This document shows positions 23,293 to 32,035 of a stretch of 64,000 nucleotides of DNA, piece by piece. This DNA comes from Alkalibacter saccharofermentans DSM 14828. GTDB lineage: Bacteria > Bacillota > Clostridia > Eubacteriales > Alkalibacteraceae. The position numbers were made by a program, and so were the translations under genes. Location of the stretch: the NCBI RefSeq assembly GCF_900128885.1, contig NZ_FQTU01000001.1, positions 1-64,000 of the forward strand, given 5' to 3'. The first letter of the stretch is position 1. Each line of letters starts with the position of its first letter. The notes under the pieces are model-generated. The model was not told the origin of the DNA and ran no database searches. It was given only the letters and a program-made list of their open reading frames with translations.

Positions 23293-24171
23293 ATGAAGGT
23301 AAATATAACAAAAAATCACAATAAATTTTTCATGCTCTCCGCCGTGCTTTTAATTATCAGCGTAGGTGCATTGCTTTTCAACGGTCTGAATTTGGGTATA
23401 GATTTTATTGGAGGGACTATTGTACAAGTAGACTTAAATCAAGAATTTGAGACTGGAGATGTAAGGGAATTCACCGATAAATTCGATGAAAGCGCTGATA
23501 TTACATATGCGGGTGAAGACAGGCATCAAATGATTATAAGTACTAGGGTTGATATGGAAGAGGATCAAAGAGCGCAGCTGATCGATGACCTTACGGAAAA
23601 GTATGGAAGCGAAACAGAGGTTTTATCTATAGACAATGTTAGCGCAACCATAGGTAATGAGTTGAAATCCCAGGCTCTGCTAGCAGTAGGAGTGGCAATT
23701 TTAGGAATGCTTGTCTACATAACTTTTAGATTTGAGTTCTTATTTGGAATCGCAGCGATTATTGCCTTGGTGCACGACGTAATTATAGTACTTGGCGTTT
23801 ACGCTCTATTTGGCATTCAGGTCAATACGCCTTTTATAGCGGCCATACTTACGATTTTAGGTTATTCAATAAATGATACTATAGTAGTATTTGACAGAAT
23901 AAGGGAGAATAGAAGCAAGTACAAGAGAAATGACTTCGTAAACCTGGTTGACAATAGCATACACCAGACCTTGAGAAGATCTATAAACACATCACTTACG
24001 ACGATTCTCGCGATTTCAGCCCTTTATTTCGTAGGGGTTCAATCAATAAAGGATTTCACGCTGCCTATGATAGTAGGTTTCGTGAGCGGCACATATTCTT
24101 CAATATTTATAGCAAGCTCATTTTGGTACATGGTTAAAGAGAGACGAAGAACAGATATAAAAGTAAAATAA
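23293..24171 (+). CDS. secF: Protein translocase subunit SecF
   Basis: Partner of SecD, 292 aa with six predicted membrane helices: one near residues 12-30, the rest in the C-terminal half. Signatures are GLNLGIDFIGGTIVQVD near the start and GYSINDTIVVFDRIRENR. RBS AAAGGAGGG. lapA follows 19 bases downstream. Confidence 0.97.
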   Translation: MKVNITKNHNKFFMLSAVLLIISVGALLFNGLNLGIDFIGGTIVQVDLNQEFETGDVREFTDKFDESADITYAGEDRHQMIISTRVDMEEDQRAQLIDDLTEKYGSETEVLSIDNVSATIGNELKSQALLAVGVAILGMLVYITFRFEFLFGIAAIIALVHDVIIVLGVYALFGIQVNTPFIAAILTILGYSINDTIVVFDRIRENRSKYKRNDFVNLVDNSIHQTLRRSINTSLTTILAISALYFVGVQSIKDFTLPMIVGFVSGTYSSIFIASSFWYMVKERRRTDIKVK

Positions 24172-24190
24172 TTCGAAAAGGGTGATTTTT

Positions 24191-24559
24191 ATGCAGGCAG
24201 GATTTATAGTATCGATTGTTTTTGCAATACTGGTTACTATTTTTGCGCTTCAAAACGCACAACCCGTCGACGTCAAGTTCTTTACCTTCCATGGACAAGC
24301 CTCTCTCGCGCTTGTTATACTAGTTTCAGTTGCCTTTGGAGCAGCGATTTTAGGACTTTTTAACTTCTACAGCAAGCTTAAACATTCAAAAGACGCAAAA
24401 GCACTTAAAAAAAGAATCTCTATATTGGAATCAGATTTGAAAAATTGCAGATCAGATAGCGAGTCGATAGCTGCAGACTGCTTGCATGAAGAAGAATCTT
24501 CAGAGGAATCCATTAAAAACAATCAAGATGATACTGACAACGGCGAAGAGATAAATTGA
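24191..24559 (+). CDS. LapA family (DUF1049) membrane protein
   Basis: A 122-aa protein with two membrane helices (about 4-22 and 37-60) around the conserved FALQNAQPVDVKFF, the LapA signature. A coiled-coil-prone tail (KALKKRISILESDLKNC) and an acidic, Ser/Glu-rich C terminus follow. E. coli LapA/YciS works with LapB in envelope control; the role in Gram-positives is unknown. ATG 24191 is preferred over GTG 24182 because AAAGGGTG lies about seven bases upstream. A terminator overlaps the stop. Confidence 0.85.
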   Translation: MQAGFIVSIVFAILVTIFALQNAQPVDVKFFTFHGQASLALVILVSVAFGAAILGLFNFYSKLKHSKDAKALKKRISILESDLKNCRSDSESIAADCLHEEESSEESIKNNQDDTDNGEEIN

Positions 24560-24580
24560 TTTTATCTCTTCGCTTTATTA
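24543..24580 (+). terminator. Terminator of the secDF-lapA unit
   Basis: GCGAAGAGATAAA (24543-24555) pairs perfectly with TTTATCTCTTCGC (24561-24573), loop TTGAT, then TTTATTA. The stop codon of lapA is within the stem-loop. Confidence 0.85.
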
Positions 24581-24614
24581 CAAAAACAACCAATAAGACG
24601 CAGGTGGAACCACT

Positions 24615-26351
24615 ATGAAAAAATGGATACTTAAAAACAAAAAAGGAAATATTGACAATATGGCCGCAGACTTGCACAAGTCGAAGGCCTTTTGCAATTT
24701 ATTGATCAACAGGGGTTTTGACACTGTGGAATCCGCATCAGAATTTCTATATCCGAATAAAAATATGCAAAAGCCTCCACTGTTGATGAAGGATATGGAA
24801 AAGGCCTGTGATCTGTTGCAAGATAAGATTTTAAAAAAGAAAATGATAAGAATTGTTGGAGACTATGATGTTGACGGAATTTCAAGCAGCTATATTTTAG
24901 TTAATGGAATATTGGAATTTGGTGGAATAGTAGACTGGGATATTCCAGACAGGGTAAATGACGGATACGGCCTAAATAACAGAATAGTTGAAGGCTGCAT
25001 ATCAGACGGCATAGATACCATAATAACCTGCGACAATGGGATAAACGCATTTGAAAGTGTAAATCTGGCGAGAGAAAATGGCATATCAGTAATAATAACA
25101 GACCATCATGAGACCATTGAATCAGGAGAAGTTCCCCAATGCGAAGCGGTTTTGAATCCAAAGCAAAAGGATTGTTCTTATCCCTTCAAGAGCCTTTGTG
25201 GAGCGGGAGTTGCATACAAATTGGTGGAGGAACTGGGTAAACGCCATGGTGCAAGCCAAGAGGATCTTGAAAAATATCTCCAATTTGTCGCCCTGGCGAC
25301 AGTTTGTGATATAGTTGACCTCCAGGGAGAAAATAGGTTTCTAGTAAAAAAAGGGTTAGAGATATTGGAAAAAACCAGTAACCCGGGGCTGGCAGCACTA
25401 ATAGAAGTAAATGGCTTGAATGAAAAAAAACTCTCTTCTTATGATTTGGGGTTTTTGCTAGGTCCCTGTCTAAATGCTGCGGGACGTCTTGATACTGCAA
25501 AATCTGCGATAAAACTTTTTAATTCAAAAAACTTGGATGAGGGCAGAAAAATTGCATCCAAGTTGAAATTGTTGAATGAAGATAGAAAGATAAAGACTGA
25601 AGAGGGCGTGTTAAAGGCTGTAGATGAGATAAATGCAAATCTTCGGGAAGATAAAGTCTTGGTGGTTTATCAACCGGAGCTGCACGAAAGCATTGCCGGA
25701 ATAGTTGCAGGAAGGGTCAAGGAGAAATTTCACCTTCCGACACTGGTGCTCGCTGACGGAGAAGAAGGAGTAAAAGGATCCGGAAGATCCATAGAAGCTT
25801 ACAACATGTTCATGGAAATTTCAAAGCAGCGCAGGCTGTTGGAAAAGTTCGGCGGACATCCAATGGCTGTGGGATTGGCGATGAAAGAAGAGAACATTCA
25901 AAGGCTAAGGGAATCTTTAAATAAAGAATTTCCACTAGGAGAAGAGGAAATTCTACCGGAGGTAAAACTAGATCTTTTTCTTCCATTGCGATTTGCAAAT
26001 AGAGGTCTGGTGGAAGAAATAGAGCTAATGCAGCCCTTTGGCAAAGCAAACCCCTCTCCGGTGTTTGGAGATAAAGCTCTCAGATTCACTAAGGGCAGAA
26101 TAGTAGGGTCGAATAAAAATGTTCTGCTTATTGAATTGGCAGATGATTTTTTAAATAGTTACAAAGGTGTTTTATTCAATTATACAAATGAATTTGATAT
26201 ATACGTAAAAGATAAATTCGGTGAATCAGAACTTGAAAAATTCTTCAATGGGGGTAATTCGCAAATAAGGCTGGATATTGCATATCAGGCGAATATAAAC
26301 ATATACAATGGGAATGCAAGCCTTCAATTCGTAATAAAGGATTATAAATAA
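24615..26351 (+). CDS. recJ: Single-stranded-DNA-specific exonuclease RecJ
   Basis: 5'-3' exonuclease of the DHH phosphoesterase family used in recombination and repair. The 578-aa protein has metal-binding motifs GDYDVDGISS, CDNGINA, TDHHE and GAGVAYKL. The DHHA1 region contains GRSIEAYNMF and FGGHPMAVGLAM, and a C-terminal OB-like domain follows. Length matches the family. A modest ribosome binding site (CAGGTGG) precedes the ATG. A short palindrome (26351-26368) follows the stop. Confidence 0.95.
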   Translation: MKKWILKNKKGNIDNMAADLHKSKAFCNLLINRGFDTVESASEFLYPNKNMQKPPLLMKDMEKACDLLQDKILKKKMIRIVGDYDVDGISSSYILVNGILEFGGIVDWDIPDRVNDGYGLNNRIVEGCISDGIDTIITCDNGINAFESVNLARENGISVIITDHHETIESGEVPQCEAVLNPKQKDCSYPFKSLCGAGVAYKLVEELGKRHGASQEDLEKYLQFVALATVCDIVDLQGENRFLVKKGLEILEKTSNPGLAALIEVNGLNEKKLSSYDLGFLLGPCLNAAGRLDTAKSAIKLFNSKNLDEGRKIASKLKLLNEDRKIKTEEGVLKAVDEINANLREDKVLVVYQPELHESIAGIVAGRVKEKFHLPTLVLADGEEGVKGSGRSIEAYNMFMEISKQRRLLEKFGGHPMAVGLAMKEENIQRLRESLNKEFPLGEEEILPEVKLDLFLPLRFANRGLVEEIELMQPFGKANPSPVFGDKALRFTKGRIVGSNKNVLLIELADDFLNSYKGVLFNYTNEFDIYVKDKFGESELEKFFNGGNSQIRLDIAYQANINIYNGNASLQFVIKDYK

Positions 26352-26368
26352 CTTTTTATATAAAAAGT
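26351..26368. repeat. Palindrome after recJ
   Basis: ACTTTTTATATAAAAAGT is a perfect 18-bp palindrome at the recJ stop codon. It is AT-only in its core and lacks a following U-run, so it is unlikely to be a strong terminator. No function is assigned. Confidence 0.35.
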
Positions 26369-26420
26369 ACTTCATCAATGATAAAATAATAATACCGAAT
26401 TCATACAAGGTGGGATAAAA

Positions 26421-26939
26421 ATGGACTTGAAAGAAAAAATAAGGGCAATACCGGACTTTCCGGAAAAGGGTATCAGTTACAAGGATATAACTACGCTTTT
26501 AAAGGATAAAGAAGCTTTAAAGGCAACTATAGATATGTTTACGGATCTGTCAAAGGATTTGAAAGTAGACTTGGTGGTAGGTCCGGAAGCGAGGGGTTTC
26601 ATTTTTGGCACCGCACTTGCCTATAATCTACACGCAGGATTCATACCAATAAGAAAGCCTGGGAAGCTTCCACATGCCAAACTGACACAAGATTACGAGT
26701 TGGAGTATGGGAAAGATTCCTTGGAAATACATGAAGATTCAATCCAACCTGGTCAGAGAGTACTTATAATCGATGACCTGCTGGCAACCGGGGGAACGCT
26801 GCTGTCTACGGCAAACCTAATAGAGCAGCTTGAAGGAGAGGTCGTAGGAATCATGACATTAATCGAGCTCACTGAGCTCAAAGGACGTGACAAGCTGGAT
26901 AAATACAAGGTGGAATCCCTTGTATCATACCCGTATTAA
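26421..26939 (+). CDS. apt: Adenine phosphoribosyltransferase
   Basis: Salvages adenine to AMP with PRPP. The protein is 172 aa, the usual size. It starts with the family pattern MDLKEKIRAIPDFPEKGI. VGPEARGFIFG lies in the N-terminal half and the PRPP loop VLIIDDLLATGGTL near residue 115. Position between recJ and rsh is standard in Firmicutes. RBS AAGGTGGG. Confidence 0.97.
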   Translation: MDLKEKIRAIPDFPEKGISYKDITTLLKDKEALKATIDMFTDLSKDLKVDLVVGPEARGFIFGTALAYNLHAGFIPIRKPGKLPHAKLTQDYELEYGKDSLEIHEDSIQPGQRVLIIDDLLATGGTLLSTANLIEQLEGEVVGIMTLIELTELKGRDKLDKYKVESLVSYPY

Positions 26940-26943
26940 ATTT

Positions 26944-26977
26944 AAAGCTGACTAAAGTCAGCTTTGAATTGTTTTAG
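26944..26977 (+). terminator. Weak terminator after apt
   Basis: AAAGCTGAC-TAAA-GTCAGCTTT, a 9-bp perfect stem, followed by GAATTGTTTT. The interrupted U-run suggests partial termination before rsh. Confidence 0.65.
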
Positions 26978-27006
26978 CTCTTCATAAAATCAGGTGGTGA
27001 AAGACA

Positions 27007-29172
27007 TTGATAAACAAGCTCATAGAAAAAGTTCTGTCCTACAACAAGGATGCAGATATCGAAACCATAAAAAGAGCTCATGCAATAGCAGTAGGTGCCC
27101 ACGAAGGACAAAAGAGAGTCTCCGGTGAAGACTATATTATTCACCCCATGGAAGTTGCGCTGATACTGGCTGAGCTTCAGTTGGATGTGCCTACAATTAC
27201 TGCGGCAATATTGCACGATGTAATAGAGGACACAAGTTATCCCTTTGAGGATATGAAAGAGGTCTTTGGAGATGAAATTGCCGATCTTGTGGATGGAGTA
27301 ACCAAGATCAGCAAACTCGAGTTCAAGTCAAAGGAAGAACAACAGGCTGAAAATCTGCGAAAGATGATCATAGCAATGGCGAAGGATATTCGCGTCATTA
27401 TGATCAAGCTTGCTGACCGGCTACACAACATGAGAACCTTGAAGTACATGCCGGAAGACAAGCAAAAAGCGAAGGCTCAGGAGACGTTGGACATATACAG
27501 CCCGATAGCCCATCGTCTTGGGATTTCTAAGATAAAATGGGAGCTTGAAGACATAGCTCTTAGGTATTTGGATGAGCCCGGTTATTATGATTTGGTAAAC
27601 AAAGTAGCTCAAAAACGAGAGGTTCGAGAAAAATATATCAAGGATGTCATGGATATTCTTAGAGAAAAGCTTACAGATGTGGGCATAGAAGCTGACATTC
27701 AGGGGCGACCAAAACACTTCTACAGCATTTACAGAAAAATGTATCAGCAGAACAGGAGCTTTGAGGAAATTTACGACTTAATTGCCGTAAGGGTTGTAGT
27801 CAACAGCATAAAGGATTGTTATGGAGTCTTAGGTGTCGCCCATACCATGTGGAAGCCCATACCAGGAAGGTTCAAAGATTACATCGCGATGCCCAAGCCA
27901 AATATGTACCAGTCCCTACATACCACAGTAATCGGGCCTAAAGGCGATCCATTTGAGATTCAAATCCGGACATGGGACATGCACAGAACGGCTGAATTTG
28001 GAATAGCAGCTCATTGGAAATATAAAGAGGGCATTGAAGACAGCGACAATTTTGAAGAAAAGCTTGTCTGGTTGAGGCAAATACTGGAGTGGCAAAGAGA
28101 GCTTCAGGATGCCAACGAATTTATGGAGACACTAAAAGTAGATCTGTTTACAGACGAGGTCTATGTATTTACGCCAAAAGGAGATGTAATTGAGCTGCCC
28201 AAAGGTTCATGTCCATTGGATTTTGCCTATAGGATACATAGCGACATTGGCAATAGATGCATCGGAGCTAAAATCAACGGGAAGATAGTTCCCCTTAACT
28301 ATACCTTGCAAAACGGCGACATAGTAGAGGTTCTTACAGCATCACATTCCCATGGACCAAGCCGGGACTGGCTTAAGATTGTAAAGAGCTCACACGCTAG
28401 AAACAAGATTAAGCAATACTTTAAAAAGGATAAAAAAGAAGAAAACATACAAAAAGGCAAGGATTTGCTGGATAAAGAGGTAAAGAGGCAGGGTCTTCAG
28501 CAGTCGAATATCTTAAAACACAATTATCTGGAATATGCCGCCAACAAATCCAACTACAACACAGTGGATGATTTGTACGCATCTATTGGATATGGAGGAA
28601 TCAAGCCGAATTTTATCATCCAAAAGATTAAAAATCATTTTAAGAATGAACTTAATCTAATACCTGAGGTTACCATCACCGAAGAAGTAGCTATCGAGCA
28701 GAAACCTCCCAAGAAAGGTGCGGACTACGACAAACTGGAGAAAGCCGTCAAGGTGTCAGGGTTTAAAAATATGGCTGTTAGATTTTCCAGATGCTGTAAT
28801 CCGGTGCCTGGAGATAAAATCGTAGGCTACATAACTAGAGGTAGGGGAGTAAGCGTTCATAGAACGGATTGCGTCAACATTAGAAATGCAGACGATGTAG
28901 GCAGGCTGATAGATGTGGAATGGGTAAAATATACTACTGCAAGCTTTGTTTCAGAAATAAATATCAAAGCCCGAGACGCAAAAGGTCTACTGACTAGGGT
29001 AACTACGGTGATATCGGATCAAAATATCAGCATTGTGTCATTAAACGTAAAGACTGATCAGGATTATGCTTATTTTAATGTATCCTTTGAAGTCAAGAGT
29101 ACGCGGGAGCTTAATCAGCTGATTAAAAAGCTCAATAAAATTCCGGAGATCATAACGATTTACAGAATATAA
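27007..29172 (+). CDS. rel: Bifunctional (p)ppGpp synthetase/hydrolase, Rel/SpoT homologue
   Basis: Makes and degrades the stringent-response alarmone. The 721-aa protein has an HD hydrolase domain (about 25-180, LHDVIEDTSYPFED) and a synthetase domain (about 230-340). The latter carries GRFKDYIAMPKPN, whose RFKD charge motif is that of bifunctional Rel/SpoT rather than mono-functional RelA. A TGS domain (about 385-445, VYVFTPKGDVIELP), a conserved-cysteine region (RCCNPVPGDKIVGY) and a C-terminal ACT domain follow. The start is TTG 27007, preceded by AGGTGGTGA. Both activities look intact. Confidence 0.96.
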   Translation: MINKLIEKVLSYNKDADIETIKRAHAIAVGAHEGQKRVSGEDYIIHPMEVALILAELQLDVPTITAAILHDVIEDTSYPFEDMKEVFGDEIADLVDGVTKISKLEFKSKEEQQAENLRKMIIAMAKDIRVIMIKLADRLHNMRTLKYMPEDKQKAKAQETLDIYSPIAHRLGISKIKWELEDIALRYLDEPGYYDLVNKVAQKREVREKYIKDVMDILREKLTDVGIEADIQGRPKHFYSIYRKMYQQNRSFEEIYDLIAVRVVVNSIKDCYGVLGVAHTMWKPIPGRFKDYIAMPKPNMYQSLHTTVIGPKGDPFEIQIRTWDMHRTAEFGIAAHWKYKEGIEDSDNFEEKLVWLRQILEWQRELQDANEFMETLKVDLFTDEVYVFTPKGDVIELPKGSCPLDFAYRIHSDIGNRCIGAKINGKIVPLNYTLQNGDIVEVLTASHSHGPSRDWLKIVKSSHARNKIKQYFKKDKKEENIQKGKDLLDKEVKRQGLQQSNILKHNYLEYAANKSNYNTVDDLYASIGYGGIKPNFIIQKIKNHFKNELNLIPEVTITEEVAIEQKPPKKGADYDKLEKAVKVSGFKNMAVRFSRCCNPVPGDKIVGYITRGRGVSVHRTDCVNIRNADDVGRLIDVEWVKYTTASFVSEINIKARDAKGLLTRVTTVISDQNISIVSLNVKTDQDYAYFNVSFEVKSTRELNQLIKKLNKIPEIITIYRI

Positions 29173-29183
29173 TAGGAGGCTTT

Positions 29184-29633
29184 ATGAGAGCGGTAGTGCA
29201 AAGGGTTAAGAAATGCAGCGTGGAAGTAGATGAGAAAATAGTAGGAGATATTGAAAAAGGCCTTCTTCTTCTTCTTGGAATAAAAGAAGATGATAATCAA
29301 AAGGATATAGACTATATAAAAGACAAGGTCGTGAACTTAAGGGTTTTTGAAGATGAAGAAGGCAAAATGAACCTGTCCCTTAAAGATACTGGGGGTCAGA
29401 TAATGATAGTGTCCCAATTTACCCTTTATGGAGATTGCAGAAAGGGCAGAAGACCTAGCTTTATAAAGGCAGCAAATCCGGATACTGCACAAGAAATATA
29501 CAAAAAATTTGTTGCTGAATTTGAAAAAACAGGTATATGTGTTCAGCAGGGTGTATTTCAGGCCCATATGGACATATCCTTAATCAACGACGGGCCAGTA
29601 ACGATTATGCTGGACAGCGAAAAAACGATATAG
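29184..29633 (+). CDS. dtd: D-aminoacyl-tRNA deacylase
   Basis: Removes D-amino acids (and glycine mischarged on tRNA-Ala) from tRNA. At 149 aa it is full length. MRAVVQRVKKCSVEV starts the protein. The two catalytic motifs are SQFTLYGDC (SQFTLxG type) and LINDGPVTIML (NxGPVT type with NDGPVT). RBS AGGAGG; it lies 11 bases after rel. Confidence 0.97.
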   Translation: MRAVVQRVKKCSVEVDEKIVGDIEKGLLLLLGIKEDDNQKDIDYIKDKVVNLRVFEDEEGKMNLSLKDTGGQIMIVSQFTLYGDCRKGRRPSFIKAANPDTAQEIYKKFVAEFEKTGICVQQGVFQAHMDISLINDGPVTIMLDSEKTI

Positions 29634-29644
29634 CAGGTGATCAT

Positions 29645-30259
29645 ATGATTAAAAAAATCATGTCAAATAATTATACTACGAACAGTTACTTTATATTAAA
29701 GGGACAGGAGTCGGTTTTAGTAGATCCGGTTGGAGATATAGCATATTTTAGAGATCTGCTTCAAGAAAATCATGCCGAACTGAAAGGGATAATATATACC
29801 CATGGTCATTACGACCATATTGCATCGGCAAATGAATTATATAAAGAATTCGGCTGCAATATTTATATCCACGAAGACGATATGCAGATGCTCTTAAAGC
29901 CGAAATTAAATCTATCTGGATTTTTCGGCAGCAGCTTTGTCTTCGAAGGCACAGAAAAATTAGTGGGCATAAAAGACGGCGAAAGCTTAACAGTAGGTCA
30001 ATTAAGCTTTAAAATAATTCATACTCCAGGACATACCCCAGGATGTATTTGCATAATCTATGATAAAGCGATCTTTACAGGAGATACGCTTTTTAAAGGC
30101 TCCATAGGAAGAACGGATTTTCCGGGGGGCAGTTTTGATGTGATAAAAAAATCACTGGGAAAATTGAAAACCATGAATCCGGATTTTATATTCCACCCGG
30201 GACATGGAGAGAGTGGCACCATAGGAGATGAGGTTGCCACAAATCCTTACTTTGAGTAG
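29645..30259 (+). CDS. MBL-fold metallo-hydrolase, glyoxalase II-like
   Basis: A 204-aa metallo-beta-lactamase-fold protein with the binuclear metal motif THGHYDH. HTPGHTPGC and FTGDTLFKGSIGRTD provide the third His and bridging Asp, and HPGHGESGTIG the last His. The size and GRTDFPGG stretch place it with glyoxalase II-like/YcbL hydrolases. Substrate unknown (thioesters or similar). ATG 29645 follows AGGTGATC; a longer frame from 29537 is inside dtd. It is conserved between dtd and hemZ in Clostridia. Confidence 0.92.
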   Translation: MIKKIMSNNYTTNSYFILKGQESVLVDPVGDIAYFRDLLQENHAELKGIIYTHGHYDHIASANELYKEFGCNIYIHEDDMQMLLKPKLNLSGFFGSSFVFEGTEKLVGIKDGESLTVGQLSFKIIHTPGHTPGCICIIYDKAIFTGDTLFKGSIGRTDFPGGSFDVIKKSLGKLKTMNPDFIFHPGHGESGTIGDEVATNPYFE

Positions 30260-30263
30260 TATT

Positions 30264-31727
30264 ATGTCAAAATACTTCTATATTATTACTGATGGGGATT
30301 TTTATGCCAACGATATAAGAGAAATGGCAATGCAGTTTTTTCCTGAATATACTATTAAGAAGATTGGCTTATCAACCGAATCAGATATTACCCTGTCGGT
30401 GAACAGAGAAGGAAAGAAAGCAAAGTCCAAAATTGAATTTATGGGCAAAAAGGTTGAAAAAGAAATTGTCATTGTAAAAGACGCTCAAAGAAGACAGATA
30501 AAGACCCTGTTATACGATACGCTGTCAGAATTTACAGAAAAAAGTCTCAAGTGGGGAACGATGACAGGAATAAGGCCTGCTAGGATAGCTCATGGAAAGC
30601 TTATTGAAGGTAAAAACAAAAAGCAAGTCATAGATGAGATTCGAAGGGAGTACAAGGTGGAAGAAGGCCGAATCAGTGATTTGATTGATATAGCCTGCCT
30701 TGAGATTAAAAAGCTATATCCCTTGGACATAAAAAAAATGCAGCTGTACATCAATATTCCCTTCTGCCCCACCAGGTGCAGCTATTGTTCATTTATCACT
30801 AGAGATTCTAATGCTGATTCAGATGTCCTTTCCAATTACCTCGATAAGCTCCTTGAAGAAATATCCATTGTAGGAACCGGGTTAAAAGAGTCGGGAGCTT
30901 GCATAGAAAGCGTCTACATAGGAGGTGGAACACCGGGAATCTTGGATGCTGGATCCATTGAAAGGCTACTTGGAACAATTCGAAAACATATGCCTGTTGA
31001 TAGTGTTTTGGAGTATACATTTGAAGCGGGAAGGCCTGATACGATAACTGAGGATAAGCTGGCTGCAATCAAGGATAGCGGGGTTGATAGAATATCTGTA
31101 AATCCCCAATCGCTTACTGATGCCACATTAAGCAATATCGGAAGATGCCATAGCGTCGAAGAGTTCTACAAAGCGTATGAATTGGTTAAAAAGTTCGGTT
31201 TTAAGACCATTAACTGTGATATGATAATCGGCTTGGAGGGGGAAACGGAAGCGGACATGGTACGCACCGCTGAAAAGCTTTTAGGACTGGGACCCGAAAA
31301 TATCACTGTACACAGCCTGTCGGTAAAAAAATCTTCGTATCTTAAAGGTTCCATTCACAAAGAAAGCTTTTTCGATGAATCAGAAACAGAAAAAGCTGCT
31401 GATGAGATATATAGGATGTTTAAATCCAGGCAATACGTCCCTTATTACATCTACAGACAGAAATATACAGCAAACAATGGGGAAAATATAGGGTTTTCAA
31501 AAGCTGGACACGAAGGGTTTTACAACATGGCCATAATGTCGGATAAGCGAAGCGTAATTGGACTTGGAGCAGGTTCCACCGGAAAAGTCTATTATCCCGA
31601 CGTTGATAGGTTTGATAGAATGGAAACTGTAAAAAACATCGAGTTGTATATAAGAGATGTGAAAAAAATCGCAGCGGAAAAATTAAAACAGATAAAAAGT
31701 CTGGCAAATGATATTGACATGTTTTGA
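30264..31727 (+). CDS. hemZ: HemZ-type radical SAM protein (coproporphyrinogen dehydrogenase-like)
   Basis: Member of the HemN/HemW radical SAM superfamily, HemZ branch, 487 aa. A long N-terminal extension (about 1-155) precedes the SAM cluster motif in NIPFCPTRCSYCSF (Cys-x3-Cys-x2-Cys). YIGGGTPGIL, EAGRPDTIT and MIIGLEGET are superfamily blocks. It is annotated as oxygen-independent coproporphyrinogen oxidase, but a haem role in an anaerobe without visible haem genes nearby is uncertain. ATG 30264 lies four bases after the previous stop with no strong ribosome binding site, suggesting translational coupling. Its 3' end contains the promoter of the next unit. Confidence 0.88.
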   Translation: MSKYFYIITDGDFYANDIREMAMQFFPEYTIKKIGLSTESDITLSVNREGKKAKSKIEFMGKKVEKEIVIVKDAQRRQIKTLLYDTLSEFTEKSLKWGTMTGIRPARIAHGKLIEGKNKKQVIDEIRREYKVEEGRISDLIDIACLEIKKLYPLDIKKMQLYINIPFCPTRCSYCSFITRDSNADSDVLSNYLDKLLEEISIVGTGLKESGACIESVYIGGGTPGILDAGSIERLLGTIRKHMPVDSVLEYTFEAGRPDTITEDKLAAIKDSGVDRISVNPQSLTDATLSNIGRCHSVEEFYKAYELVKKFGFKTINCDMIIGLEGETEADMVRTAEKLLGLGPENITVHSLSVKKSSYLKGSIHKESFFDESETEKAADEIYRMFKSRQYVPYYIYRQKYTANNGENIGFSKAGHEGFYNMAIMSDKRSVIGLGAGSTGKVYYPDVDRFDRMETVKNIELYIRDVKKIAAEKLKQIKSLANDIDMF

Positions 31728-31742
31728 CGAAATAATTATAAT
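31714..31742 (+). promoter_or_regulatory. Consensus sigma-A promoter of aspS, inside the hemZ 3' end
   Basis: TTGACA (31714-31719), exactly 17 bp, TATAAT (31737-31742). Both hexamers are perfect. The -35 lies within the last hemZ codons and the transcript begins just before the T-box leader. Confidence 0.88.
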
Positions 31743-31759
31743 TATAAACAATTGCATAT

Positions 31760-31975
31760 CAAGCGACTATGAAAAAGCAAGTAGAGTGTCTAATGCAAAC
31801 AGGGAGGAAGCGCCGAGACTGGAAGCGTTTCTGTGTAAATTCATTCAAAAAACACTTTGGAGTCGTGTTCGCTAATTTGCGTTATCGATAAAAGTGGGTT
31901 TTAACCAAACAGGGTGGCACCACGGGTATATACGGCTCGTCCCTGACTAGTACAGTCAGGGAGGGCCTTTTTATT
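31760..31975 (+). ncRNA. T-box leader of aspS
   Basis: tRNA-sensing riboswitch in the 308-base gap before aspS. It has the T-box sequence AGGGTGGCACCACG (31911-31924), an AAGTA specifier-loop motif near 31779-31783 and a stem I with AG bulge and terminal loop. A terminator follows: TCCCTGACT/AGTCAGGGA (31940-31962), flanked by GGCTC/GGGCC and ending in TTTTTATTTT. Uncharged tRNA would stabilise the antiterminator. I could not assign the specifier codon with confidence; no GAC/GAT is obvious on the 3' side of stem I. Confidence 0.93.
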
Positions 31976-32035
31976 TTGAGTGCTGGAAGGCGCTTGGTGT
32001 TCTAACAGTTTAAAATTTAATACCAGGAGGAAAAA

